This document shows positions 30,901 through 39,200 of a stretch of DNA of 64,000 nucleotides, in pieces; positions within the stretch are counted from its first letter, which is position 1; every line of letters starts with the position of its first letter. The position numbers and the translations under genes are program-made. Below the pieces are notes generated by a model that was not told the origin of the DNA, made no database searches, and saw nothing but the letters and a program-made list of their open reading frames with translations. This DNA comes from DAIDKA01 sp036498905 (lineage in GTDB: Bacteria > Pseudomonadota > Gammaproteobacteria > Steroidobacterales > Steroidobacteraceae): NCBI GenBank assembly GCA_036498905.1, contig DASYER010000032.1, positions 1 to 64,000 on the forward strand. The letters run 5' to 3'.

Positions 30901-31000
30901 GGTTGCGGATGGCAGCAGTTGCCGCCAGCAGATCAGCGCGGGAGTGCAGCGGGAAGCACTGCACGCGGCGCGCCTCCTGGATCGGCTGTTGGTGCCCTGA
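27995..31000 (+). CDS. Fused FAD-linked oxidase / Fe-S dehydrogenase (GlcD-GlcF type)
   Basis: 1001 residues in the YdiJ-like architecture. Residues 1-530 form an FAD-binding and FAD-oxidase C-terminal unit (VLVPSREQDVLTAIEIAREL, LPRGAGTSQCGQTTGAAL, GGMAGNNSCGSRSIAYGN). This joins an iron-sulfur unit with clusters at C586 (CNNNGHCRK) and C646-x2-C649-x2-C652-x3-C656P. Two CCG motifs follow (HYCCGRTYLSTGM, SSCCGMAGSFGY). Relatives oxidise D-2-hydroxy acids (2-hydroxyglutarate, lactate, glycolate) and pass electrons to the respiratory chain. With the aminotransferase and carrier next door, glycolate or a similar 2-hydroxy acid is a reasonable substrate (inference). It is co-transcribed with the GntR gene. 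Confidence 0.9.
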   Translation: MSPSGALERRLRRETQGEVLFDAAARGRYATDASIYQVMPVGVLVPSREQDVLTAIEIARELRVPILPRGAGTSQCGQTTGAALVIDGSKFLRNLLDLDVEKRTAVVQPGMVLDHLNARLRPHGLWFPVDVSTGAQATLGGMAGNNSCGSRSIAYGNMVHNVLGASAWLSDGSAVSFGPVGDSSGRAAQIAQFVRQLAEQHRSDIEAHWPKVLRRVAGYNLDIFHPQSERPYTTDERVNLAHLLIGSEGTLAYTQTLTLRLSELPPNRVLGVVNFPTFRAAMRAAQFIVELGPTAVELVDRTMIELSLANPEFRAIMAAVLKDNPAAILLVEFAGSDAQALRSSLKQLTALMGDHDAAATVVELLDAVSQSRLWEVRKAGLNIMMSLKGDGKPVSFIEDCAVPLQHLAEYTDALTEVFARHGTHGTWYAHASVGTLHVRPILDMRQDGPEGGAARMRAIAEEAAVLVRRYRGAFSGEHGDGICRGEWIEWQFGKALTQAFAEIKRNLDPLGLFNPRKIIDPPRMDDVSLFRFAPPSAPYPYRIGALRPAFDWSEWNVRNDPVTGKVSSPGTGADPAGGFAKAVEMCNNNGHCRKFDAAVMCPSYRVTRDEQHVTRGRANTLRLALSGQLGAEGLTGEPLRQAMDLCVGCKACKRECPTGVDMARMKLEFLAHYKGHHGLTLQDRLIGELPAYADFASRHAWLANLRDRVPGAAWLSEKLVGLSAARALPRWRRDTFWRQRDESLFSSAAQVLQAAKEGKKTAVLFVDTFNGTFEPDNALAAARVLRAAGYTLHAPMRAGTHYCCGRTYLSTGMFERARAALRSLLEAFMPFASAGVPIVGLEPACLLTLRDEALVMGLGESARVVAEHAVLLEEFLALEMKSGRSRLALKALSVPILVHGHCHQKAFGAMTPMLEVLRAIPGSQPQLIASSCCGMAGSFGYEATHHAVSMQMAEATLLPAIRAAPSAIVVADGSSCRQQISAGVQREALHAARLLDRLLVP

Positions 31001-31015
31001 GCGACAATTGCCGAA

Positions 31016-33205
31016 TCAGTCTTCGCGCCCCGTCGGCGGCAGCAGGTAGCCGTGCCGCGTCATGCTCATTTCCGGGTCGTAGGCGCAGGGGATGCAATCG
31101 GGCAGTAGGTTCTCGGGCGTTCGATCGCTCACCGGGTTCTTGAAGTCCCACCACATCGGCAGAATCTGCGGCCAGTCCCAGGTCTGACCCGTGCCGCCGC
31201 GATAATGTTCTTCCACCTTGCCCAGTGCCGTGATCGGCACATCCGGCGCGAACTTTGCGACCAGTTGGGCACCGAAATAATGCTGGCGCGCCGCGGGATT
31301 CACCGGCGGGGCGGCCAGCGGCGCAGGCGCGGCGCCCGCAGGTCGCGGCGGGGCTTTACCTGACCAGCCGCCCGTCCAACCGCCCACCATGGCGAAATAG
31401 GGCTCATCGAGCGACAAGTTCCAGAAGCGCCACACGCCATCCTCGAGCACAAACTGATTGTCCGGGTACATGGCGCCGAAAAGGCCGGCGCTGCCGGGTC
31501 TCTTGTTCGTATCCGGATGGAAGAGGTAGCTGTGCGCGCGCGCCGAGCGGCCGTCGGCGGCCACCAGAATCACCGGCTGGATGAGCCAATGGAAGGCAAT
31601 GCCGGCGCGACCGGCAACTTGCGTGTCGCCGTACTCGAGGAATACGGCGCGCTCGATGCGATCGAAGCCGGCGTAGTAGCCGGCGAAGGGGACTTCCTTG
31701 GCGCCGCGCTTGCCGAAGAGCTTCGACATGTCCGTCCATTTGAAATCATCGATCACGTGCCCGTACGCCGAGTTGATGTTCTCCGCGCCGTCATAGGCTT
31801 TGGAGACAGCGAGGAGTCGCGCCGCCTCCTTCAGGTGCGATTCCTCTGTGCCCACTGCCTGCGATGCCCGCAACGGTGCGATCGGCCCGGTAAGATCTCG
31901 GGTCGCGATGAACTGCTTGCCCACTGGCAATGCGACCGGCCGCTTCGTCACCGGATTCACGGCATGAAAGGCCGCGATCAGCGCATCCGCGGCGCCCCGG
32001 TCGGCCGCCGGTACGGAGTGATCGGGTGCGAGATTGCCGCTCGGGAGCACCTCTTGCTCGCGGCTCTTGCCCCAACCTAGGCGATAGTCGCTGCGGAATA
32101 GCGGAAAGAGCCGCATTTCGCGCACCTTCCATACATCACCCTCCTTGACGAAGCGGTTGTCGAAGACCGTCACTTCCCAGTGTGCTTCGCCCTTGTCGGC
32201 CTCGCCCACCAGCCCCAGTTCGTAGCCGCGGATGCGTGCCTCGGCGCCGCCGGGAAGAATCTGGGCAACATCATCGAAAAGCAGGTGATCGTTCAGCTGA
32301 CCATGGTCGAGGCCGGCCGGGCCCATGAGTTCCATGGCCCGTCGTACGCCCTTGGGCCCGTCGTACACCCCAAGCCCGCCGATCTCCAGCACGCCATCGT
32401 TTGCGAAGAGATCGGCGACGTCATCCCACATTTTTCGGTCAACGTAATAGTTATAGGCGGACTGCAGGTTGCGTACGCGATCCTCGTCGTTCAGCACGCG
32501 GATGCGGGTTTGCAGAGCTGCCACGGTTGCAGTGCCCTTCGCGGGCATGCCCACGGGATTCGGAATGGGCACGCCCGCCGTGTCACCGTCGTAGTGATAG
32601 GGGACGATCGGAAGATCCTTGCCATCGATGTTCGTCCACCCGGATTCGTAGGAGCCGGCATAGAGCGGGTAGAAGTGCACGGTGGCGAACTTCCACACGC
32701 CATGCTCTCGGGCGTAGGTGTTCTCGAAGATCCCGCCCTCGATACTGGCGTTGCCGGACGGGTCCGAGCGCAGGATCATGGCGTCCCAGCGACCCTTTGC
32801 AAAGTTGCCGTCGACTGAAAGATTGACGACGGGCGCTGCGATCAGCGCAGTTTCGATCGCCCGCGCGGCAAGTCCCTGCTGCCCATTGCCGTCGTGGTCG
32901 GTCAGGAACTTGGCGATTGCCGCCGGACCGGTGAGTTGTTGCAAGCCGTCCTGAAAAACGCCGTCCGTGGCGAACAGCGACGCCATCTCGTTCCACAGTC
33001 CGAACTGGGCGTACTGCGCATAGGTGCGCTGCAGGTTCTTCACATCGCGCAAGGATTCGGCGCGTTCCACGTCCCGTGCCAGGCTGTCGACGGACGGCGT
33101 CGCTGCGAGGGCGCCAGCCCGGGGCATCCACAGGGCCGTGCCCTGCGTGATCAGGAACCAGACGACGGCTGCCCCCAGGCCTTGCAGACGATATCGCAGT
33201 ACCAT
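31016..33205 (-). CDS. Exported protein with three NTF2/SnoaL-like units
   Basis: 729 residues with an N-terminal signal or anchor (GLGAAVVWFLITQGTALWM). Three copies of a SnoaL-like start can be read: VKNLQRTYAQYAQFGLWNEM with ASLFATDGVFQ (about residue 55-85); VRNLQSAYNYYVDRKMWDDV with ADLFANDGVLE (about 240-270); and AENINSAYGHVIDDFKWTDM with SKLFGKRGAKE (about 475-505). Each is followed by a beta-rich part with VWKFATVHFYPLY- or VWKVREMRLFPLF-like strands. Such folds bind small hydrophobic ligands or act as isomerases/dehydratases; three in one exported chain is unusual. It is convergent with the fused dehydrogenase (15 bp). Confidence 0.82.
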   Translation of the reverse strand: MVLRYRLQGLGAAVVWFLITQGTALWMPRAGALAATPSVDSLARDVERAESLRDVKNLQRTYAQYAQFGLWNEMASLFATDGVFQDGLQQLTGPAAIAKFLTDHDGNGQQGLAARAIETALIAAPVVNLSVDGNFAKGRWDAMILRSDPSGNASIEGGIFENTYAREHGVWKFATVHFYPLYAGSYESGWTNIDGKDLPIVPYHYDGDTAGVPIPNPVGMPAKGTATVAALQTRIRVLNDEDRVRNLQSAYNYYVDRKMWDDVADLFANDGVLEIGGLGVYDGPKGVRRAMELMGPAGLDHGQLNDHLLFDDVAQILPGGAEARIRGYELGLVGEADKGEAHWEVTVFDNRFVKEGDVWKVREMRLFPLFRSDYRLGWGKSREQEVLPSGNLAPDHSVPAADRGAADALIAAFHAVNPVTKRPVALPVGKQFIATRDLTGPIAPLRASQAVGTEESHLKEAARLLAVSKAYDGAENINSAYGHVIDDFKWTDMSKLFGKRGAKEVPFAGYYAGFDRIERAVFLEYGDTQVAGRAGIAFHWLIQPVILVAADGRSARAHSYLFHPDTNKRPGSAGLFGAMYPDNQFVLEDGVWRFWNLSLDEPYFAMVGGWTGGWSGKAPPRPAGAAPAPLAAPPVNPAARQHYFGAQLVAKFAPDVPITALGKVEEHYRGGTGQTWDWPQILPMWWDFKNPVSDRTPENLLPDCIPCAYDPEMSMTRHGYLLPPTGRED

Positions 33206-33315
33206 GCTAGCGCTCCTTAGATGCTGCGCCTATTTGAGCATGTCCAACGGCCTAAGCCTACGGAGTCGCAGCCAGGAGTCATGGGCCGCGGGGACGATCC
33301 GCGTGTTACCGCCCT

Positions 33316-35259
33316 TTAGCGATGCATCCCCAATTTGCTGTGAGTGCGCGCCGCCTCCTGATCTGAGCCGGCGTCAGCTTCCCGCTGCCAGGTTTGCACC
33401 ATGTTGCCGAATTCTTCGGCGGGAAGCGCGGCACAGAAGTGGAATCCTTGGTATTGATCGCAGTTGAGAGATCGCAGTAACTGGAGCTGCTCAGAGGTCT
33501 CCACCCCCTCAGCCACCACCTTCAAACGCAGGCCATGCGCGAGCGATATGATGGCCCGCACGATGGATGCATCGTCAGGGTGCGTCATCAAATCCTTGAT
33601 GAAGCTCTGGTCAATCTTCAATTTGTCGATAGGGAAGCGCCGCAGGTAGCTCATGCTCGAGTAGCCTGTTCCGAAATCGTCCACCGAAACGACCACGCCC
33701 ATACGGCTTACCTGCTCCAGGATGCGCGCGGACTCTTCCGGATTGGTCATGACGGCGCTTTCGGTGATCTCGAGCTCCAGGGACCGGGGATCGAGCTGCG
33801 CGTCATGCAATGCATCGCGAATTACATCCAGCAGACCGCCTTGTCGAAACTGCGATGCGGAGACGTTAACCGCGATGCGCAAAGACGGCAATCCGTCGCG
33901 TTGCCACACCTTGCACTGACGACATGCTTCTTGAAGCACCCAAGTGCCGATCTCATTGATCAGCCCGCAATCCTCCGCCAGGGGTATGAACAGGTCCGGC
34001 GCCAGTACGCCGCGCGTTGGGTGATGCCAGCGGATCAGGGCCTCAGCACCCCTTATGTCACCTGTTGAGGTGTCGACTTTTGGTTGATAGTGGAGTCTGA
34101 ATTGTTGCAGCGTGACCGCCTTGTGCAAATCGCTGAGCAGATTGACACGCTCGATAGTCGCTGCATTCATGTGTTCCGAGTAGCATTGCAAATTATTGCG
34201 GCCGCACTGCTTGGCGCAATACATCGCGGCATCTGCATGACTCAGCAGCGCAGCAGCCGTGGAACCGTCTGCGGGATAGTGGGCAAGACCTATACTCGCC
34301 GAGATGCGCAGCTCCGCGCCGCGCACGCGAATCGGCGCGCACAGCGCGACATTCAGGCGCCGCCCGACCTCCCGTGCGTCCTCCACTGTAGGACTTGGGC
34401 TGATTATCAGCACGAATTCGTCGCCGCCGACGCGCGCCACCGTATCAAGCTTGCGCGCGACGGCATCGAGTCGGCGTGCAACCTCACTCAAGACCTCGTC
34501 GCCTGCGAAGTGACCCATGGAGTCGTTGATCAGCTTGAATTGATCCAGATCGACCAACAGGACGGCGAATGGCTGCCGATCCCGATCGGAGTGTGCGATC
34601 GCCTGGGCAAGGCGATCATCCAGCAGCACCCGGTTCGGTAAGTTCGTGAGCGCGTCATGAGTTGCCAAATGCCGCAGTTGGTGATTCGCGGACTCCAGGC
34701 TTTGCGTGCGCTCCAAAATGATCTGCTCGAGCGAATCGACATGAGCGCGCAATGCGCGCGCCTGTTGCCACTTCCGGGTCAGGGCGCTGGCGCACTGCTT
34801 GACTTCGATCGGCTCGAACGGCTTCTTCAATATGAGCAATCTGTCCGTGTGCCCCAATCGAGCCACGACTTCGTTCCAGTCGTAGTCTGAATGGGCGGAG
34901 CAAATCACAATCTGAATTTCGGGGTCGGCAGCCCAGATGTGCTCAATGGTCTCGAGTCCATCCCACCCCGGCGGCATGCGCATGTCGACGAAAGCCATTG
35001 CATACGGGCGACCTTCATTTACCGACCTCTGGACGAGCTCGGCACCTTGTCTGCCCTGCGTCGCATAGTCGAGCAGATATAAGGGCTGCGTCTGCGGCTG
35101 CAGTTGGCTGTCACCGAACAGTAACTCTTCGACTTTCGCAAGATTGACCTCGCGCTCTGTCACATCGGCAAGGATCAGGCGGAAGTCCTCGTGGATCGCC
35201 ACAATATCATCGATGATCAACACACGGATCTCATCGACCTCGGGAGTATCAAAACTCAC
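33316..35259 (-). CDS. Response regulator with GGDEF and EAL domains
   Basis: 647 residues, c-di-GMP metabolism. Receiver domain 1-155 with D17/D18 and phospho-acceptor D92 (MAFVDMRMPPGWDG). A short coiled linker precedes the GGDEF domain, with intact GGDEF at 278-282 and an I-site RKLD (269-272) five residues before it. The EAL domain has EAL at 406-408, and the catalytic segments NVSASQFRQG, LELEITESAV and VDDFGTGYSSMSYLRRFP are preserved. Both cyclase and phosphodiesterase therefore look active; which one dominates cannot be told. It overlaps the upstream MHYT kinase by 4 bp, which should phosphorylate it. Confidence 0.95.
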   Translation of the reverse strand: MSFDTPEVDEIRVLIIDDIVAIHEDFRLILADVTEREVNLAKVEELLFGDSQLQPQTQPLYLLDYATQGRQGAELVQRSVNEGRPYAMAFVDMRMPPGWDGLETIEHIWAADPEIQIVICSAHSDYDWNEVVARLGHTDRLLILKKPFEPIEVKQCASALTRKWQQARALRAHVDSLEQIILERTQSLESANHQLRHLATHDALTNLPNRVLLDDRLAQAIAHSDRDRQPFAVLLVDLDQFKLINDSMGHFAGDEVLSEVARRLDAVARKLDTVARVGGDEFVLIISPSPTVEDAREVGRRLNVALCAPIRVRGAELRISASIGLAHYPADGSTAAALLSHADAAMYCAKQCGRNNLQCYSEHMNAATIERVNLLSDLHKAVTLQQFRLHYQPKVDTSTGDIRGAEALIRWHHPTRGVLAPDLFIPLAEDCGLINEIGTWVLQEACRQCKVWQRDGLPSLRIAVNVSASQFRQGGLLDVIRDALHDAQLDPRSLELEITESAVMTNPEESARILEQVSRMGVVVSVDDFGTGYSSMSYLRRFPIDKLKIDQSFIKDLMTHPDDASIVRAIISLAHGLRLKVVAEGVETSEQLQLLRSLNCDQYQGFHFCAALPAEEFGNMVQTWQREADAGSDQEAARTHSKLGMHR

Positions 35260-37283
35260 GCGCGCCTCCGTTCTTCCGAGCTCTGGGACATGGCAAGCGG
35301 CAGACTCAAGATGAAGCTGGCGCCGCTGCCGGAGCCCTCGCTGCTCCCTGTCAGCTCCCCGCCCAGCTCCTTGGCGAGTATGGCGCTCGAATGCAGGCCA
35401 AACCCGTGGCCGTCCTTCTTGGTGGTAAATCCAAATTCAAACAATCGCTGCTGCGTAGCCGCATCGATTCCGACACCGGAGTCTTGAACTTCAATACTCA
35501 GTCCTTCCGTCGCCTGCTTCCTGATGCGCACAATCAGCGCGCGTGGGCCATGGGTCTGGTCCTGCAGTGCGTGGCGCGCATTGCTCAAGAGGTTCGCCAC
35601 AATCTGCATCAGTTTATGACGATCGAGAGTTAATGACGGCACCGTGTCGTAGTGCCGGTGTATCAATATATTAGTATCGGCCGTGAAGTTTAATGCGATG
35701 GCATGATCGACTAACTCGGCAATATCGACTTTTTCAGTGATACCGCCGCGGCGCGCGTAGGTCTGCTGTGCCGCCACGATCTTGGCAATGTGCTCAACGT
35801 GCGTGACAATGGCCTGCGCCCGGGAGTGGAGTTTGGCATTCTCATCGCTAATGCTTACGCCGAGCTGCGTCAGGTAGCCCGGTATTTCTCGCCCCCGTGG
35901 ATCCTCGGCAAGAAAGGCGCCTACCCGAGCCCCTTGATCGCTCAGCAGTTTCGCCACACGTTGTACGTTGCCGACACGCGAGTCGCGCAGGCTGGACTGC
36001 ATTAGTGCGACCGCGACGCCGAGGCTGTTCAACACATTGCCGATGCTGTGCAGGACTCCGGTAGCCACTTCTGCCATGCCGGCCTGACGCGAGACATCGC
36101 GAAGCTGCATCTGCAACTCCAGCTTCAGTTCTTCTTGTCGCAGTTGATCGGTGATGTCCCAAGTAACACCCAGTAGCCGGCGCAGTTGGCCGCCTTCGTC
36201 ATAGAGCAGATGGGCGTGGGCCTGCAGGTGGATTGAACCGCCGGTCGCGGTGACTACGCGAGCGCGGGCTGTGCAGATCTCACGCCTCGCTGCGGCGGCC
36301 TCTTCAATGCTGGTCAGGGCGGCGGCAAAGTCACCGGGATGAATCATTGTCAGCAGCGTGTCGGTTTTCCTGCGGGGGTCGATGCCGGCGGCCCGCAAGG
36401 ACTCGATTTCGTTCTCGGTCCACAACATGCTTCGAGTGGCAACGTCATACTCCCAGCACAGGATTCCCGCCGCTTGTGTTGCAAGTGTCAGAAGATTCTT
36501 GCCGTGCTGCAGGTCTACGTTGAGTTCGGCCAGGTGCAAGGCATCCTGACGGGTGCGTGATTCGAGGTGGGCGTCGTAAACCGCCGTAATCAAGGTAATG
36601 GCGAGGAGCGCAAGGGCGATCACACCGATGATCAATGCCAACCAGGCATTGTCCAAGGTGGCGCCCCCGATGCAAAACGAGCCGGGCGCGAGCATGGATG
36701 CCGCCATGGCTGTGTAATGCATGCCGGTAATTGCCAGCCCCATGATGATCGCGGCACCGGCGCGGGCGAGTAGCGCCAGCCAGGACTTTCCGCTGCGCAG
36801 GTTGAAGGCGAGCCACAGCGCGGCAAACGACGCTGTAACTGCGATGACGATTGATGCGCCTACCAGCAGCGGATCGTACTGTATCGACGGCATGATCTGG
36901 ATGGCCGCCATGCCACTGTAGTGCATGGCGCAGATACCACTGCCCATGATCAAGGAGCCAGCGACGAGTCGCTTCAGACTCAGATCACGCCGACCGGCAA
37001 TATGCAGGGCGAAACCTGAGGTCAGGATGCCGATCACCAGCGAGAGCAGGGTCGTTACGACGCTGTAGCGCAGAGGAATGGCTACCGAAAACGCCAGCAT
37101 ACCGATGAAATGCATCGACCAGATGCCGATACCCATGGCGGCGGCCCCGCCGAACAGCCACAGTCGGCCGCCGGAGCGCTCCGCGTACGCCACGCGCCCG
37201 GCCAGTGTCAGCGCCGTGTAAGAAACGACGATGGCGACCACGATCGATAGTCCGACGAGCCAGAAGTTGTAGGTTGCCTGCAT
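35256..37283 (-). CDS. MHYT-PAS sensor histidine kinase
   Basis: 675 residues. Seven predicted membrane helices (residues about 5-245) carry three MHYT motifs, MHFIGMLAF, MHYSGMAAI and MHYTAMAAS, proposed in the family to bind copper and sense a diatomic gas. A PAS domain follows (ILCWEYDVATRSMLWTENE to LLGVTWDITDQ). The kinase core has its acceptor His in GVLHSIGNVLNSLGVA, the N-box QIVANLLSNARHAL, G1 DSGVGID and G2 KDGHGFGLHSS. It starts the two-gene operon with the REC-GGDEF-EAL protein (ATGA overlap), forming a gas/redox-to-c-di-GMP pathway (inference). Confidence 0.94.
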   Translation of the reverse strand: MQATYNFWLVGLSIVVAIVVSYTALTLAGRVAYAERSGGRLWLFGGAAAMGIGIWSMHFIGMLAFSVAIPLRYSVVTTLLSLVIGILTSGFALHIAGRRDLSLKRLVAGSLIMGSGICAMHYSGMAAIQIMPSIQYDPLLVGASIVIAVTASFAALWLAFNLRSGKSWLALLARAGAAIIMGLAITGMHYTAMAASMLAPGSFCIGGATLDNAWLALIIGVIALALLAITLITAVYDAHLESRTRQDALHLAELNVDLQHGKNLLTLATQAAGILCWEYDVATRSMLWTENEIESLRAAGIDPRRKTDTLLTMIHPGDFAAALTSIEEAAAARREICTARARVVTATGGSIHLQAHAHLLYDEGGQLRRLLGVTWDITDQLRQEELKLELQMQLRDVSRQAGMAEVATGVLHSIGNVLNSLGVAVALMQSSLRDSRVGNVQRVAKLLSDQGARVGAFLAEDPRGREIPGYLTQLGVSISDENAKLHSRAQAIVTHVEHIAKIVAAQQTYARRGGITEKVDIAELVDHAIALNFTADTNILIHRHYDTVPSLTLDRHKLMQIVANLLSNARHALQDQTHGPRALIVRIRKQATEGLSIEVQDSGVGIDAATQQRLFEFGFTTKKDGHGFGLHSSAILAKELGGELTGSSEGSGSGASFILSLPLAMSQSSEERRRA

Positions 37284-37592
37284 TGATTAGCTTGTTGGAG
37301 GTGCCGTCGTGGCGGAATCCCGATTGCAAGAGGGGGCGGCGCCAATTTGACGCTTTCACCAATGCTCGAATCTGCCGAAAAGATCCCGCCAAAGCGTGTG
37401 TCTGGTTCACAATTTGTCTGCACGAGCCGGGTTCAGGAACGCGCCTCCTCCTGGGTGCTGGCAGGAGCGGCAACTGCTCTGCTGTCGGCCGAGGCCGTTG
37501 ATTTATGTTAGAAAGCAGGCTTCCTAGGTGGTGAGGCGAACGAGGCCCGCGATTCTTGCAATCAATTCTCGGGCTTCAGTGGGCTTGGACAG
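37284..37592. other. Divergent intergenic region, MHYT kinase / KirBac
   Basis: 309 bp with no convincing gene, RNA or large palindrome. It must hold promoters for the leftward signalling operon and the rightward channel gene. Confidence 0.45.
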
Positions 37593-38531
37593 ATGAATGT
37601 GAAGACCCGTCAGCAACGAGCTCCGATCCTCGAACAATCGTCCCGGACCACGCTACGCGTGAAAATTGGCGGGTGTGAAGTGATAGCGCAGGGAATCTCC
37701 CCGGCGGTATTCCAGGATCTGTACCACCACTTCATGACCGTGAGCTGGCCGAAGCTGTTCGGCACCATTGCGGTGTTGTTCCTCGGGTTTGACTTCCTGT
37801 TCGGATGCCTCTATCGCCTGGCCCCCGGCTGTATTGCGAACCTGAATCCCCGGGGCTTCGCGGGCGCGTTCTTTTTCAGTGTGGAGACACTGGCGACCGT
37901 CGGTTACGGGGACATGCATCCGCAGAGCCTGTACGGCCACACCGTCGCCATGGTCGAAATGTTCGTCGGGCTCATGATGCTCGCGCTTATAACCGGACTC
38001 ATGTTCGCGCGCTTTTCCCGGCCGCGTGCCCGCTTTCTGTTCGCGCGCCATGCGGTCGTGCGTCCCATCGATCGGCGGCCCACACTAATGTTCCGCGCAG
38101 CCAATGCGCGTCAGAACGTCGTGCAGGAAGCCTCCGCGCAGTTGCGCATGGTGCGCGATGAGACCACCGCGGAGGGGCTGCAGCTGCGACGGATCACGGA
38201 TCTGGTACTGGTCAGATCAGGCCAGCCGGCCTTCTCGATCGGCTGGACCATCATGCACGTCATCGATGATTCAAGTCCGCTGGCTCTCGAGACCGACGCA
38301 TCCCTGCGTCGCTCGCAGGCATCGTTCATTCTCAGCGTCAGCGGCACGGATGAGACCACCGGTCACGTGCTGATCGCGCGCGAAGAATATTCGAGCGCTG
38401 CAGTCTTGTGGAACAAGGGATTCTGCGATGTGCTCACAGTGACTGGGGATGGCGCGGTGCACATCGACTACACGAAGTTTCATGAAGTCGAGGACCTGCC
38501 GCCGGCCCGCTCGCCGGATGGTCCCGGCTAG
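37593..38531 (+). CDS. Inward-rectifier type potassium channel (KirBac)
   Basis: 312 residues. An amphipathic N-terminal slide-helix region (FQDLYHHFMTVSWPKLF) leads to TM1 (GTIAVLFLGFDFLFGCLY), then a pore helix and the selectivity filter TVGYGD at 102-107 (FFFSVETLATVGYGDMHP). TM2 is MVEMFVGLMMLALITGLMF. The rest is the cytoplasmic immunoglobulin-like Kir domain (FSRPRARFLFARHAVVRP, RRITDLVLVRSGQPAF, IGWTIMHVIDDSSPL). It is a tetrameric K+ channel of the inner membrane. It is a single gene, convergent with the methyltransferase. Confidence 0.95.
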   Translation: MNVKTRQQRAPILEQSSRTTLRVKIGGCEVIAQGISPAVFQDLYHHFMTVSWPKLFGTIAVLFLGFDFLFGCLYRLAPGCIANLNPRGFAGAFFFSVETLATVGYGDMHPQSLYGHTVAMVEMFVGLMMLALITGLMFARFSRPRARFLFARHAVVRPIDRRPTLMFRAANARQNVVQEASAQLRMVRDETTAEGLQLRRITDLVLVRSGQPAFSIGWTIMHVIDDSSPLALETDASLRRSQASFILSVSGTDETTGHVLIAREEYSSAAVLWNKGFCDVLTVTGDGAVHIDYTKFHEVEDLPPARSPDGPG

Positions 38532-38561
38532 CGGGCCGGATGGTCGTACCGCCCGGGCGAT

Positions 38562-39191
38562 TCAGATCCTGGTCTTGAGAAACTCAGGTCTGTTGCTGCA
38601 GATGAAGCTGTCCATTTCGATCGTCCACTTGAGGAAATTTCGATTCGCGAAGTCCACCAGCTTGTCGAGACTAGGATAGTCACCGGTGCCGAAGCCACGG
38701 ATATCATCCACTTTGACCAGCACGTGAGCATCGGTGTTGCGCAGATGATTTTCCACCGCAAACAATTCCCGGGAAATCGGCGTATCAAGAGTGCCTTTCG
38801 CAGTCACCCCCGCTGAGTAGTGTCCGTCGAGCCAAAGGAACACGTTGGTCTGTGGCGCTACGTCGGCGAGTGCCTGCTTCAGCAAGGAGCCACTGTCGCC
38901 GTTCAGGCAGGTGACGCCGAGGGGCTCGAGAAGCTCGCACGCACGGGCGTGAAGCTCGGTACTGAGCTCGATGGTGGTGACCTTGTAGCCCAACTCCGCG
39001 ACGAGCTTCGCCGTCGATCCCTGAAAGGTTCCGGTTTCGATGAAGACCGTGGCTTCCTTCGGCAATTTAAGCAGGTAGCCCAGCAGATGAAGCTTCTTGA
39101 ACTGGTCGGGAGGAGGTGAGCTGAAATATTGACTCCGCCATTGCGTATAGGTCTCAGCCTCGCCACCAAAGATCTCTTCCAGATTTGCCAT
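38562..39191 (-). CDS. Class I SAM-dependent methyltransferase-like protein
   Basis: 209 residues from ATG 39191 (AGAGGG 6 bp upstream; a GTG two codons earlier is possible). A Rossmann-like core is visible with VFIETGTFQGSTAKLVAELG (SAM loop), VTTIELSTELHARACELL (end of strand 2, acidic residue) and VFLWLDGHYSAGVTAKGT (strand 4). The LDGHY/GxT pattern recalls the FkbM/CmcI-like or sugar O-methyltransferase group. The substrate is unknown. It is 127 bp downstream of the pirin start and 9 bp after its stop on the same strand, so possibly co-transcribed. Confidence 0.75.
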   Translation of the reverse strand: MANLEEIFGGEAETYTQWRSQYFSSPPPDQFKKLHLLGYLLKLPKEATVFIETGTFQGSTAKLVAELGYKVTTIELSTELHARACELLEPLGVTCLNGDSGSLLKQALADVAPQTNVFLWLDGHYSAGVTAKGTLDTPISRELFAVENHLRNTDAHVLVKVDDIRGFGTGDYPSLDKLVDFANRNFLKWTIEMDSFICSNRPEFLKTRI

Positions 39192-39200
39192 GTGCACCCT

